DNA from: DAOTYX01 sp034434635
GTDB lineage: Bacteria > Chloroflexota > Anaerolineae > B4-G1 > DUEL01
Length of the DNA: 64,000 nt
Direction: 5' to 3'
Assembly (NCBI GenBank): GCA_034434635.1
Contig: DAOTYX010000202.1
Coordinates: forward strand, 1-64,000
The notes under the pieces are model-generated. The model did not search any database and had not been told where the DNA came from. It saw only the letters and a list, made by a program, of their open reading frames with translations. This document shows, piece by piece, positions 8,027 to 15,292 of this stretch; within the stretch, counting starts at the first letter, position 1, and each line of letters begins with the position of its first letter. The translations under genes and the position numbers were made by a program.

Positions 8027-9382
8027 ATGCTAACAAAAGAGGAGTTACTCGCCAAAGCGAAGAAGCCAGCGGAAGACGCCATGCGTCTCCACCCCTTCTA
8101 CCACGGCAAGGTACAGACCGCGCCGAAGTGTCCTGTCCGGGGCCTCGATGACTTCTCCATCTGGTATACCCCCGGCGTGGCTGCGCCCTGCAAGGCGATC
8201 CAGCAGGACGAGGACCTGGCCTACGAGCATACCAACAAAGGCAACACCGTCGCCGTCGTCTCCGACGGTACACGGGTGCTGGGCCTGGGGGACATCGGCC
8301 CGCTGGGCGCTATGCCGGTCATGGAGGGCAAGGCGCTCATCTTCAAGTACCTGGGCGGCGTGGACGCGGTGCCGGTCTGTCTGGACACCAAGGACCCCTA
8401 TCGCATCATCCTGGCGGTCAAATTGATCCAGCCCTCCTTCGGCGGGATCAACCTGGAGGATATCTCGCAACCCAAGTGCTTCCGTGTGCTGGATATGCTG
8501 CGCAGCGACCCGGAGGTCAGGATCCCCGTCTGGCACGATGACCAGCAGGGCACGGCCACGGTCATCCTGGCCGGGCTGATCAACGCCCTGAAGGTGGTCG
8601 GCAAGCGGATGGAGGACATCAGGGTTGCCATGATCGGCATTGGCGCGGCCAATGTGGCCACGCTGCGCCTGCTGGTGGCTTCCGGCGTCAAACCCGGCCA
8701 TGTCATCGTCTGCGACAGCAAGGGCATCCTGCACACTGGACGGGAGGACATCGCTCAGCGGAAGGTGGAGTTCGTGGACAAGTGGCGCATCTGCCAGACC
8801 ACCAACGCCGAGGGACGGCAGGGCGGCCCTGCTGAGGCGATGCGCGGCGCGGATGTCTGCATTGGCCTCAGCCAGCCCGGCCCTGGGACGATCCTGCCGG
8901 AGTGGGTGAAGGGGATGGCTGAAGATGCTATTCTGTTCCCCTGCGCCAATCCCATCCCCGAGATCTGGCCCTGGGAGGCGCGGGAGGCCGGTGCGCGCAT
9001 CGTCGGCACCGGACGCAGCGACTTCCCCAACCAGGTCAACAACTCGTTGGGCTTTCCGGGTATCTTCCGCGGTGTGCTGGACATCCGGGCGACAACGATC
9101 ACCGACGAGATGGCCATTGCCGCGGCGGAGGAACTGGCTCGTTGCGCGGAGGAGCGCGGATTGGACGAGGAGCACATCCTGCCGACGATGGAGGACTGGG
9201 AGGTCTTCCCGCGCGAGGCGGCAGCGGTGGCGATGAAGGCCCAGGAGCAGGGGGTTGCCCGCCTGCGGATGTCCTACGACGAACTGCTGCGCAAGGCCTC
9301 CGACACCATCCGCCAGGCGCAGGAGATGACCCGCTTCCTGATGGAGCGGGGGCTCATCCCGCCCGTGCCGGCGGACCTGTAG
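8027..9382 (+). CDS. NAD(P)-dependent malic enzyme
   Basis: Oxidative decarboxylation of malate to pyruvate and CO2 (or the reverse). Short prokaryotic form, 451 aa, without the phosphotransacetylase tail of MaeB. Visible catalytic elements: Tyr47 in WYTPGVA, Lys102 in MEGKALIFK, metal ligands Glu145 (LED) and Asp171-Asp172 (HDDQQGTA), and the dinucleotide loop GIGAAN near 204-209. The ATG at 8027 is preceded by AGAGGAG (8016-8022); the frame is open upstream into pckG but without homology. It sits 40 bp after pckG and probably shares its transcript. Cofactor preference (NAD or NADP) is not decided by what I can see. Confidence 0.9.
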   Translation: MLTKEELLAKAKKPAEDAMRLHPFYHGKVQTAPKCPVRGLDDFSIWYTPGVAAPCKAIQQDEDLAYEHTNKGNTVAVVSDGTRVLGLGDIGPLGAMPVMEGKALIFKYLGGVDAVPVCLDTKDPYRIILAVKLIQPSFGGINLEDISQPKCFRVLDMLRSDPEVRIPVWHDDQQGTATVILAGLINALKVVGKRMEDIRVAMIGIGAANVATLRLLVASGVKPGHVIVCDSKGILHTGREDIAQRKVEFVDKWRICQTTNAEGRQGGPAEAMRGADVCIGLSQPGPGTILPEWVKGMAEDAILFPCANPIPEIWPWEAREAGARIVGTGRSDFPNQVNNSLGFPGIFRGVLDIRATTITDEMAIAAAEELARCAEERGLDEEHILPTMEDWEVFPREAAAVAMKAQEQGVARLRMSYDELLRKASDTIRQAQEMTRFLMERGLIPPVPADL

Positions 9383-9428
9383 GCGCCCAGACGCGCCCTG
9401 CAACAGGCTTCAGTGAGGAGGAAAAGGC

Positions 9429-10337
9429 ATGTACGACCTGATCGTCATTGGCGGGGGGCCGGCGGGCATCACCGCGGCTGCGACCGGCATCAACCAGCGT
9501 ATGGAGACGCTCATCGTCGCCGAGCGATGGGGTGGGCAGACCACCTACGCGATGCAACTGGAGGACGTGGAGGGCCGGGAGATGCTCACCGGCGAGACGC
9601 TGGTGGACGGCTTCCGCCGCCAACTGGACTACCTGGATTTCGTGCGCCGCTTCGACCGCGTCACGCGCGTGGAGCCGGTGGAGGAGCACTTCGCCGTGAC
9701 CACGGCGCGCGGCGACCGCTTCGAGGGGCGCACGCTGGTGATGGCCACCGGGGCCAGGCCGCAGCGGCTCGAGGTGCCCGGCGAAGACCGCCTGGCCGGC
9801 CGCGGCCTCTCCTATTCCGCGGCCACCCACGCCGGGCTCTTCCTGGGCAAGGATGTGGCTGTGGTGGGGCAGGGGCGGCGGGCGCAGTGGGCGGCGGCGG
9901 ACCTCTCGCGCAAGGCCCACCGTGTCTACCTGCTGGCCCATGAGCCACTCGTGGACACGCCGCTGGCGCAGCGGCTGCGCCAGATGCCGAACATCGAAAT
10001 CCACGAGGGTGTGACGGTCCGCGAGGTGCTGGGCGACCGCTTCGTCGAGGGGCTGACAGTGGTTGACGTGGACGGCGCGACGCGGGAGATCGCTGTCAAG
10101 GGGGTCTTCGTCAAACTGGCGCGCACGCCCAACTCGGAACTGGTGCGCGAGTGGGTCAACTGCGACCGGGAAGGGCACATCATCGTGGACGTCCACTGCG
10201 CCACCAACTGGCCGGGGCTGTTCGCTGCAGGCGACGTCACTCTGGTCTCTGAGCAGGTGCTCATCCACATCGGCGAGGGGGCCAAGGCGGCGATCTCGGC
10301 CTATCACCATCTGCTGATGCGCCAGGTGCCGGGATGA
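9429..10337 (+). CDS. thioredoxin-reductase-like flavoprotein lacking the CxxC
   Basis: FAD/NAD(P)H oxidoreductase with the thioredoxin-reductase fold, 302 aa, cytoplasmic. FAD motif GGGPAG is at residues 8-13 and the second FAD motif FAAGDVT near 268. The redox-active CATC of TrxB is missing: the matching site reads SYSAATH, with Ser130 and Thr133 in the cysteine positions. The NAD(P)-loop GGGDSA is replaced by GQGRRA (147-152). The protein therefore should not reduce thioredoxin by disulfide exchange; it may act like a ferredoxin/flavodoxin reductase or on another small partner. Its last four bases overlap the start of the lipoate ligase gene (ATGA), pointing to a role in that operon, perhaps as electron supply for the radical SAM enzymes (inference). 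AGGAGG-like sequence precedes the ATG. Confidence 0.8.
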   Translation: MYDLIVIGGGPAGITAAATGINQRMETLIVAERWGGQTTYAMQLEDVEGREMLTGETLVDGFRRQLDYLDFVRRFDRVTRVEPVEEHFAVTTARGDRFEGRTLVMATGARPQRLEVPGEDRLAGRGLSYSAATHAGLFLGKDVAVVGQGRRAQWAAADLSRKAHRVYLLAHEPLVDTPLAQRLRQMPNIEIHEGVTVREVLGDRFVEGLTVVDVDGATREIAVKGVFVKLARTPNSELVREWVNCDREGHIIVDVHCATNWPGLFAAGDVTLVSEQVLIHIGEGAKAAISAYHHLLMRQVPG

Positions 10338-11902
10338 CGGAGACGTGGCGGCTGCTGGACACTCCTCCCTGTCCGGCAGCCAGGAACATGGCCCTTGACG
10401 AGGTGATCCTCACGGCGCGCGCTCGCGGCGCCGTGCCGAACACCCTGCGCTTCCTCCAGTTCTCCCCGCCCTGCACGCTGGTCGGCTACCATCAGGCGGT
10501 CGAGCAAGAGGTGCGTCTCTCCTACTGCCAGGAGCACGGCATCGAGGTCAACCGCAGGTTGACCGGGGGCGGCGGGCTGTTCTGGGACGAGTCGCAACTG
10601 GGCTGGGAGATCTACGCCGGTCAGGACGACCCCCGCTTCCCGCGTGACATCGAGGCGCTCTACGAGTGGCTGTGTCAGGGGACCGCGTTGGGCCTGAAGC
10701 GACTGGGGGTGCAGGCCGCTTTCCGTCCGCGCAACGACATCGAGGTCAACGGACGCAAGATCTCGGGCACCGGCGGCACCAGCATGGGCGGCGCCTTCAT
10801 GTTCCAGGGGACGCTGCTGGTGGACTTCGACGTGGAGACGATGCTGCGGGCGCTGCGCATCCCCACGGAGAAACTGAAGTACAAGGAGATCGCCTCGGTC
10901 AAGGAGCGGGTGACCTGCCTGGCCTGGGAGTTAGGGCAGGCCCCGCCGCTGGCGCGCATCAAGGAGGCGTTGGTCGAGGGGTTCGCCGAGGTGCTGGGTG
11001 TGCGCTTCGCGCCTGGGCCGCTCACCCCCCTCGAAGAGAAACTGCTGTCCCAGCGCCTGCCGGTGTTCCAGTCGGATGAGTGGATCTATGGGACGCGCCG
11101 TCCACTCGCCCAGCGGAGCGAACTCCGGGCGCTCTATAAAGGCTCTGGCGGCCTGATCCGCGTTGCCATGATCGTCGCTTCGCGTCACATCCGCGAGGTG
11201 TTCATCACTGGCGACTTCTTCGCCTACCCGCGGCGGGCCATCCTCGACCTGGAGGCGCGGCTGAAGGGCGTGCCGGCCGACCCAGCGGCGGTCGAGGCGG
11301 TCGTCGAACGGTTCTTCGCCGACGGGGCGGTGCAGATCCCCGGCATCTCCCCCGCTGATTTCTCCCGCGTCCTGCGCGAGGCACTGGAGAAGGCTTCCTA
11401 CGTCAACTACGACATCCGCCCGGACGAGGTGAACGCGGTCGCCTCGGTGGTTCTCCCGTTGGCGGAAATCCCTCCGGCCACGGTGTTGTTGCTGCCCTAC
11501 TGCGCCAAGTTGCCGGAGTGCGAGTACCGCTACCAGAATGGCTGCGCGCAGTGCGGCGGCTGCTGCATCGGCGATGCCTACCGTCTGGCCGAGGAGCACG
11601 GTCTCACCTCCGTCTCCATCCAGAACTACGAAATGCTGGAGGAAACGCTGGAGGGGTTGAAGAGGGCGGGAGTGCCCTCTTTCATCGGCAGTTGCTGCGA
11701 GCCGTTCCTGGCCAAGCACCGCGACGACTTCGAGCGCATCGGCCTGCCCGGTGTGCTGGTGGATGTGGACAGTTCGACCTGCTATGACCTGGGCCGGGAG
11801 CAGGAGGCCTACGTCGGGCGGTTCGAGAACCAGACCTATCTCAAGATGGACCTGCTGCGGCGGGTCGTGGCGCGTTTTGGGCGGAATGGTCGAACGGGTT
11901 GA
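10334..11902 (+). CDS. lipoate-protein ligase (LplA+LplB type) fused to DUF116
   Basis: Attaches lipoate or octanoate to apo-lipoyl proteins via an acyl-AMP. The catalytic LplA domain (about 1-230) has RRLTGGG at 74-80 and the catalytic Lys142 in NGRKISG. An LplB-like accessory domain follows (about 265-350, with YKGSGGLIRV and ITGDFF). The C-terminal part (about 375-515) is a DUF116 domain rich in cysteines: 390, 396, 404, 407, 410, 411, 454, 455 and 483, which could hold an iron-sulfur cluster. Total 522 aa, about twice a lone LplA. The motif normally ending in HD reads FWDE here. It overlaps the preceding flavoprotein gene by 4 bp and the next by 17 bp. With two downstream radical SAM genes it resembles the sLpl(AB)-LipS1/LipS2 lipoate assembly system, with an extra fused domain. 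Confidence 0.85.
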   Translation: MTETWRLLDTPPCPAARNMALDEVILTARARGAVPNTLRFLQFSPPCTLVGYHQAVEQEVRLSYCQEHGIEVNRRLTGGGGLFWDESQLGWEIYAGQDDPRFPRDIEALYEWLCQGTALGLKRLGVQAAFRPRNDIEVNGRKISGTGGTSMGGAFMFQGTLLVDFDVETMLRALRIPTEKLKYKEIASVKERVTCLAWELGQAPPLARIKEALVEGFAEVLGVRFAPGPLTPLEEKLLSQRLPVFQSDEWIYGTRRPLAQRSELRALYKGSGGLIRVAMIVASRHIREVFITGDFFAYPRRAILDLEARLKGVPADPAAVEAVVERFFADGAVQIPGISPADFSRVLREALEKASYVNYDIRPDEVNAVASVVLPLAEIPPATVLLLPYCAKLPECEYRYQNGCAQCGGCCIGDAYRLAEEHGLTSVSIQNYEMLEETLEGLKRAGVPSFIGSCCEPFLAKHRDDFERIGLPGVLVDVDSSTCYDLGREQEAYVGRFENQTYLKMDLLRRVVARFGRNGRTG

Positions 11903-12989
11903 CCTGTTGGTCATCGGCGCGGGACCGGCGGGCTGCGCCGCCGCGGCGGTTGCAGCCGGGGCGGGTCTGAAGGTGCTGCTGGTCGAACAGCGGCCGTGTG
12001 TGGGGCTGCCGGTGCAGTGCGCCGAGTACGTCCCAGCGCAGATCGTCGGCACGGTGACGGTGGCGGAGCGGTGCATCGCGCAGCGCATCCGCACGCTGCT
12101 CACCCACCTGCCTGATGGCGAGGTGGTGGAGAGTCCTGCCCCCGGCTACGTGCTCGACCGCGCCCTGTTCGACAAGGGGTTGGCGGTGGCGGCCCGCCGC
12201 GCCGGGGCGGAGGTGTGGACGTCGGCGCGGGCGGTGGAGCGGACGCCGCGCGGGGCGCTGGTGCGCCGTGGGGCGCGAGAGGTGGCGGTCGAGTGTACCG
12301 TGATGGTAGGCGCCGACGGTCCCCGCTCGACGGTCGGGCGTTGGCTGGGCCAGGTGAACGAGGAGTTGCTGGACGCCTGGCAGGTGGAGGTGGTGCTGCC
12401 CGCACCGCAGCCTTCGACACAGGTCTTCTTCGACGCAGCCTATCCTGGTGGCTATGGCTGGCTCTTCCCCAAGGGGGAGACGGCCAACGTCGGGGTGGGG
12501 GTCAACCGGCGGCTGGGGGGCGATCCAGGCCATGCCCTGGCGCATCTGCTCGACCGGCTGCAGATCGGTGCGGGCGCGGTGGTAGGGCGCACGGCGGGAC
12601 TGGTGCCCTGCGGTGGTCCATTGCCCAACCCCCGCGTGGACAACGTGCTGCTGGTGGGCGACGCTGCCGGCCATACCCATCCGATCACCGGCGCGGGCAT
12701 CTTCGCTGCCGTCGTGGGGGGGACGCTGGCCGGGCAGGCTGCCGCCCACGCTGTCCAGCGTGGCGACCTGACCGCGCTCGACGAGTACACGCAGGAATGG
12801 TCGGCCCTCATGGGCAGCCCGTTGCGTCATGCCCTGGAGAAACGGCGGGAACTGGACCGTCACTGGGGGGATGACCCTGTCGCGCTGAGCGCCGCCATCC
12901 GCCGCGCGTGGATAGCCTTCCGCGAGTATGGACGGCGGACGACGGACGACAGACCAAGGACCACGCAACACGTAACACGTAAAACGTAA
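11886..12989 (+). CDS. geranylgeranyl-reductase-like FAD oxidoreductase (LipT-like?)
   Basis: Flavoprotein of the geranylgeranyl reductase/FixC group, 367 aa. The FAD motif GAGPAG is at residues 11-16 and the second FAD contact GDAAGHTHPITGAGI near 258-272. The ATG at 11886 lies inside the end of the ligase gene, giving MVERVDLLVIGAGPAG at once. Flavoproteins of this type (called LipT) have, as I recall, been noted beside LipS1/LipS2 genes; an isoprenoid-reducing role is the alternative. The last 15 or so residues (from about RRTTDDRPRTT) are encoded by heptamer repeats that continue past the stop, so the natural C terminus was probably altered by repeat growth. Confidence 0.78.
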   Translation: MVERVDLLVIGAGPAGCAAAAVAAGAGLKVLLVEQRPCVGLPVQCAEYVPAQIVGTVTVAERCIAQRIRTLLTHLPDGEVVESPAPGYVLDRALFDKGLAVAARRAGAEVWTSARAVERTPRGALVRRGAREVAVECTVMVGADGPRSTVGRWLGQVNEELLDAWQVEVVLPAPQPSTQVFFDAAYPGGYGWLFPKGETANVGVGVNRRLGGDPGHALAHLLDRLQIGAGAVVGRTAGLVPCGGPLPNPRVDNVLLVGDAAGHTHPITGAGIFAAVVGGTLAGQAAAHAVQRGDLTALDEYTQEWSALMGSPLRHALEKRRELDRHWGDDPVALSAAIRRAWIAFREYGRRTTDDRPRTTQHVTRKT

Positions 12990-13036
12990 GACGTAAAACG
13001 TAAAACGTAAAACGTAAAACGGAACACGCACCACGG
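12930..13036. repeat. heptamer repeat array (ACGGACG then ACGTAAA type)
   Basis: Two word types in succession: GACGACGGAC-like units (12930-12975) and at least six near-identical ACGTAAA units (12980-13021), period 7. The array begins inside the flavoprotein gene and includes its stop codon. Confidence 0.85.
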
Positions 13037-13074
13037 GCCAGACGGGTGATCCCGGGCCATTTTAGGAGGAGAGT

Positions 13075-14094
13075 GTGGAAAGTCCCGAATACGTCCAGAT
13101 CAGCACTGCGGCGGCGATGGTATTGGGGTATCAGCCGGCCATGTTCCGCCGCAACTCCATCCTGACCGGGTTGAACACGCTGGTCACTTATCGCGACGGC
13201 TGTATCGGCCGCTGTGGTTATTGTGGTCTCCATCGCCAGCGGCAGGTGGCGGAGGAGAAGCGCACGTTCATCCGTGTTGGCTGGCCGACGCAGCCGGTGG
13301 ATGACGTCATCGCCCGGCTGAACCGCGACGGGGGGCAGCTGCGCCGCGTCTGTGTGGGGATGATCACCCACCGCCGCGCTTTCGACGACATGAACGCCAT
13401 CATCCGCCGCTTTCACGAGGAGTCCGACCGGCCGATCAGCGCGCTCATCGGGCCGACGATGATCCGCGACTTGAGTCGCATGGTGGAGATCCGCGATGCG
13501 GGCGCGGACATGGTCGGCGTCGCGGTGGATGCGGCCACGCCGGAGCTCTTCGCCCGCTTCCGGGGAGCGGGTGTCGGCGGGCCGCACCGTTGGGAGCACT
13601 ACTGGAACACGGTCGAGGCGGCGGTGGCGGTCTTCGGCCGCTATAAGGTGGGCGTGCACCTCATCGTCGGCCTGGGCGAGACCGAACAGCAGATGGTCTC
13701 CACGATCCAGCGCGCCCAGGACATGGGGGCGCACACGCATCTGTTTTCCTTCTTCCCCGAGGCGGGGTCTTTGATGGAGAACCACCCGCAACCCTCCTAC
13801 GGTCAGTACCGCCGGGTGCAACTGGCGCGTTACATCATCAACAACGAATACGGACGTGCGGAGCAGATGGATTTCGACGAGGGTGGGCGGATTGTCAATT
13901 TCGGCGTGCCGGTAGACGACCTGATCCGCTACGGCGAGCCGTTCATGACCTCCGGCTGTCCTGGTCCCGACGGGCGGGTGGCCTGCAACCGTCCGTTTGG
14001 CAACGAGCGGGCTGGGCGCCCGATCCGCAACTACGCCTTCCTGCCGGACGTGGAGGACATCGAACTGATCCGCTACCAGATGCGTGAGCCGTGA
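13075..14094 (+). CDS. radical SAM protein, probable LipS1/LipS2 lipoyl synthase subunit (first)
   Basis: Radical S-adenosylmethionine enzyme of the biotin/lipoyl synthase-like group, 339 aa. The 4Fe-4S site is Cys43-Cys47-Cys50 (CIGRCGYC). A second cysteine pair near the C terminus (SGCPGPDGRVACNRPFGNE, about 300-316) could hold an auxiliary cluster that donates sulfur. Position after a lipoate ligase and before a second radical SAM gene fits the two-protein lipoyl synthase first shown in Thermococcus and later in bacteria, in which each protein inserts one sulfur into octanoyl-protein. Which of LipS1 and LipS2 this is cannot be settled here. The GTG at 13075 follows AGGAGGAGAGT (13063-13073), a strong ribosome site. 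Confidence 0.72.
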   Translation: MESPEYVQISTAAAMVLGYQPAMFRRNSILTGLNTLVTYRDGCIGRCGYCGLHRQRQVAEEKRTFIRVGWPTQPVDDVIARLNRDGGQLRRVCVGMITHRRAFDDMNAIIRRFHEESDRPISALIGPTMIRDLSRMVEIRDAGADMVGVAVDAATPELFARFRGAGVGGPHRWEHYWNTVEAAVAVFGRYKVGVHLIVGLGETEQQMVSTIQRAQDMGAHTHLFSFFPEAGSLMENHPQPSYGQYRRVQLARYIINNEYGRAEQMDFDEGGRIVNFGVPVDDLIRYGEPFMTSGCPGPDGRVACNRPFGNERAGRPIRNYAFLPDVEDIELIRYQMREP

Positions 14095-14110
14095 GGATGA
14101 CCTCTCCTGC

Positions 14111-14135
14111 CAGGCGCGGTCTCCGGTCGCGCCTG
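14111..14135. repeat. GGCGCGGTC-type hairpin
   Basis: CAGGCGCG (14111-14118) pairs with CGCGCCTG (14128-14135). Related hairpins lie at 36936-36960 and 56333-56349. Its presence between the two radical SAM genes argues that this stretch is noncoding and that the second gene starts at 14163. Confidence 0.65.
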
Positions 14136-14162
14136 GATGGGCTTTGCGGTGAGCGAGCACAC

Positions 14163-15131
14163 ATGACGACGTCGGAGGCGGAGCGGTTATTCGGGCTGCC
14201 GTGGGAGGAGTTGCAGCCAGCGGCCTGGGCAGTGCGCCAACGCCATCCGTCCACGCTGCTCTTCGCCGTTCCAGGCAACAAGCGCTACCAGACAGAGGAC
14301 TACTGCAACACTCCTTTTCGTTTTGCCAACGTCAGCCTGACCGGGCGATCCTGCGCGCTGCAGTGCGACCACTGTCGTGGGCAGTTGTTGGAGGGGATGC
14401 TGCCGGTCACGTCGCCCGAGGAGTTGCTCCGGACGGGCCAGCGGTTGATCGAGCGGGGTTGCTACGGGCTCCTGCTCAGCGGCGGCGCGGACGCGGATGG
14501 GGCGGTCCCCCTGCGGCCTTACCTGTCGGCCATCGCCCGGCTCAAGGAGTGGGGGCTGCAGGTCATCGTCCACACCGGTCTGCCTGACCGCGAGACGGCG
14601 GTGGGGTTGAAGGCGGCGGGAGTGGACCAGGTGCTGTTCGACGTGGTGGGCGATGAGGAGACGATCCGCCAGGTGTTGCACCTCGACCGCACGCCCCAGG
14701 ATTATGTGGCTGCGTTGGCGTTGTTGCGCGAGGTGGGGTTGGCCGTTGCCCCGCATGTCGTGGTGGGGCTGCACTATGGCCAGTTGCGCGGCGAGTTGGT
14801 TGCGCTGGATAGCATCGCCCGGGTGGGCGCCGATGTGGTAGTGCTGGTGGTGTTGCGGCCGCTGCCGGGGACGCCGATGGCGGGGGTGGAGGGGGTGGCC
14901 CCGGAGACGGTGGGGCGTCTGACCGCGGTGGCCCGCCTGCTCAATCCGGATGTGCCGCTGTCGCTGGGGTGTGCCCGTCCTGCCGGCCTGCTCAAAGTGG
15001 AGATCGAGCGGCGGGCAGTGCTGGCCGGCGTGGACCGCATCGCCTATCCCGATCCGGCCACGGTCCGCCTGGCCCGCGAGTGTGGGTTGCAGACAGAGTT
15101 CCTCGAGAGTTGTTGCACCCTCGCAAGGTAG
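14163..15131 (+). CDS. radical SAM protein, probable LipS1/LipS2 lipoyl synthase subunit (second)
   Basis: Second radical SAM enzyme, 322 aa, with the cluster motif Cys64-Cys68-Cys71 (CALQCDHC). A further cysteine precedes it (Cys48, DYCNTPF) and a CC pair lies at the very C terminus (ESCCTLAR), candidates for an auxiliary cluster. It differs clearly from its neighbour, so this is a pair of distinct enzymes and not a duplication. Two genes of this kind beside a lipoate ligase define the LipS1/LipS2 route, which replaces LipA. I chose the ATG at 14163 because the upstream in-frame stretch contains a dispersed hairpin repeat; an ATG at 14097 is the alternative. The stop codon sits in a perfect 12-bp inverted repeat. 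Confidence 0.72.
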   Translation: MTTSEAERLFGLPWEELQPAAWAVRQRHPSTLLFAVPGNKRYQTEDYCNTPFRFANVSLTGRSCALQCDHCRGQLLEGMLPVTSPEELLRTGQRLIERGCYGLLLSGGADADGAVPLRPYLSAIARLKEWGLQVIVHTGLPDRETAVGLKAAGVDQVLFDVVGDEETIRQVLHLDRTPQDYVAALALLREVGLAVAPHVVVGLHYGQLRGELVALDSIARVGADVVVLVVLRPLPGTPMAGVEGVAPETVGRLTAVARLLNPDVPLSLGCARPAGLLKVEIERRAVLAGVDRIAYPDPATVRLARECGLQTEFLESCCTLAR

Positions 15132-15154
15132 GACAACTGCCAGCAGTTGTCCTA
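15129..15154. terminator. perfect inverted repeat at the end of the lipoate operon
   Basis: TAGGACAACTGC and GCAGTTGTCCTA, 12-bp perfect arms around a 2-base centre. The stop codon of the last lipoate gene forms the first three bases. There is no T-run, so it may be a mobile palindrome and not a factor-independent terminator. Confidence 0.5.
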
Positions 15155-15163
15155 CAAAGTCGG

Positions 15164-15188
15164 CGGGGCGGCATGGGGATGCCGCCCC
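15164..15188. repeat. dispersed REP-like palindrome
   Basis: A palindrome of the GGGCGGCAT...ATGCCGCCC kind, related to the units at 2-223. Confidence 0.6.
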
Positions 15189-15207
15189 TCGTACCGCCAA
15201 CCTCTTC

Positions 15208-15236
15208 TTGACAGATCGCTCTCAACATGGTAGCAT
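15208..15236 (+). promoter_or_regulatory. promoter of the hrcA operon
   Basis: TTGACA (15208-15213), 17-bp spacer, TAGCAT (15231-15236). Initiation is expected near 15243, just before the CIRCE operator. The same boxes and spacing occur at the SRP RNA promoter. Confidence 0.85.
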
Positions 15237-15250
15237 GTTCCTTGCCACTA

Positions 15251-15277
15251 TTAGCACTCTACTGCTTTGAGTGCTAA
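15251..15277 (+). promoter_or_regulatory. CIRCE operator (HrcA binding site)
   Basis: TTAGCACTC, 9-bp spacer, GAGTGCTAA: an exact match to the CIRCE consensus. It overlaps the start of the transcript from the promoter at 15208 and ends 15 bp before hrcA, so HrcA should repress the whole chaperone operon when GroE is free. Confidence 0.97.
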
Positions 15278-15292
15278 GACAGGTGATCGGCA

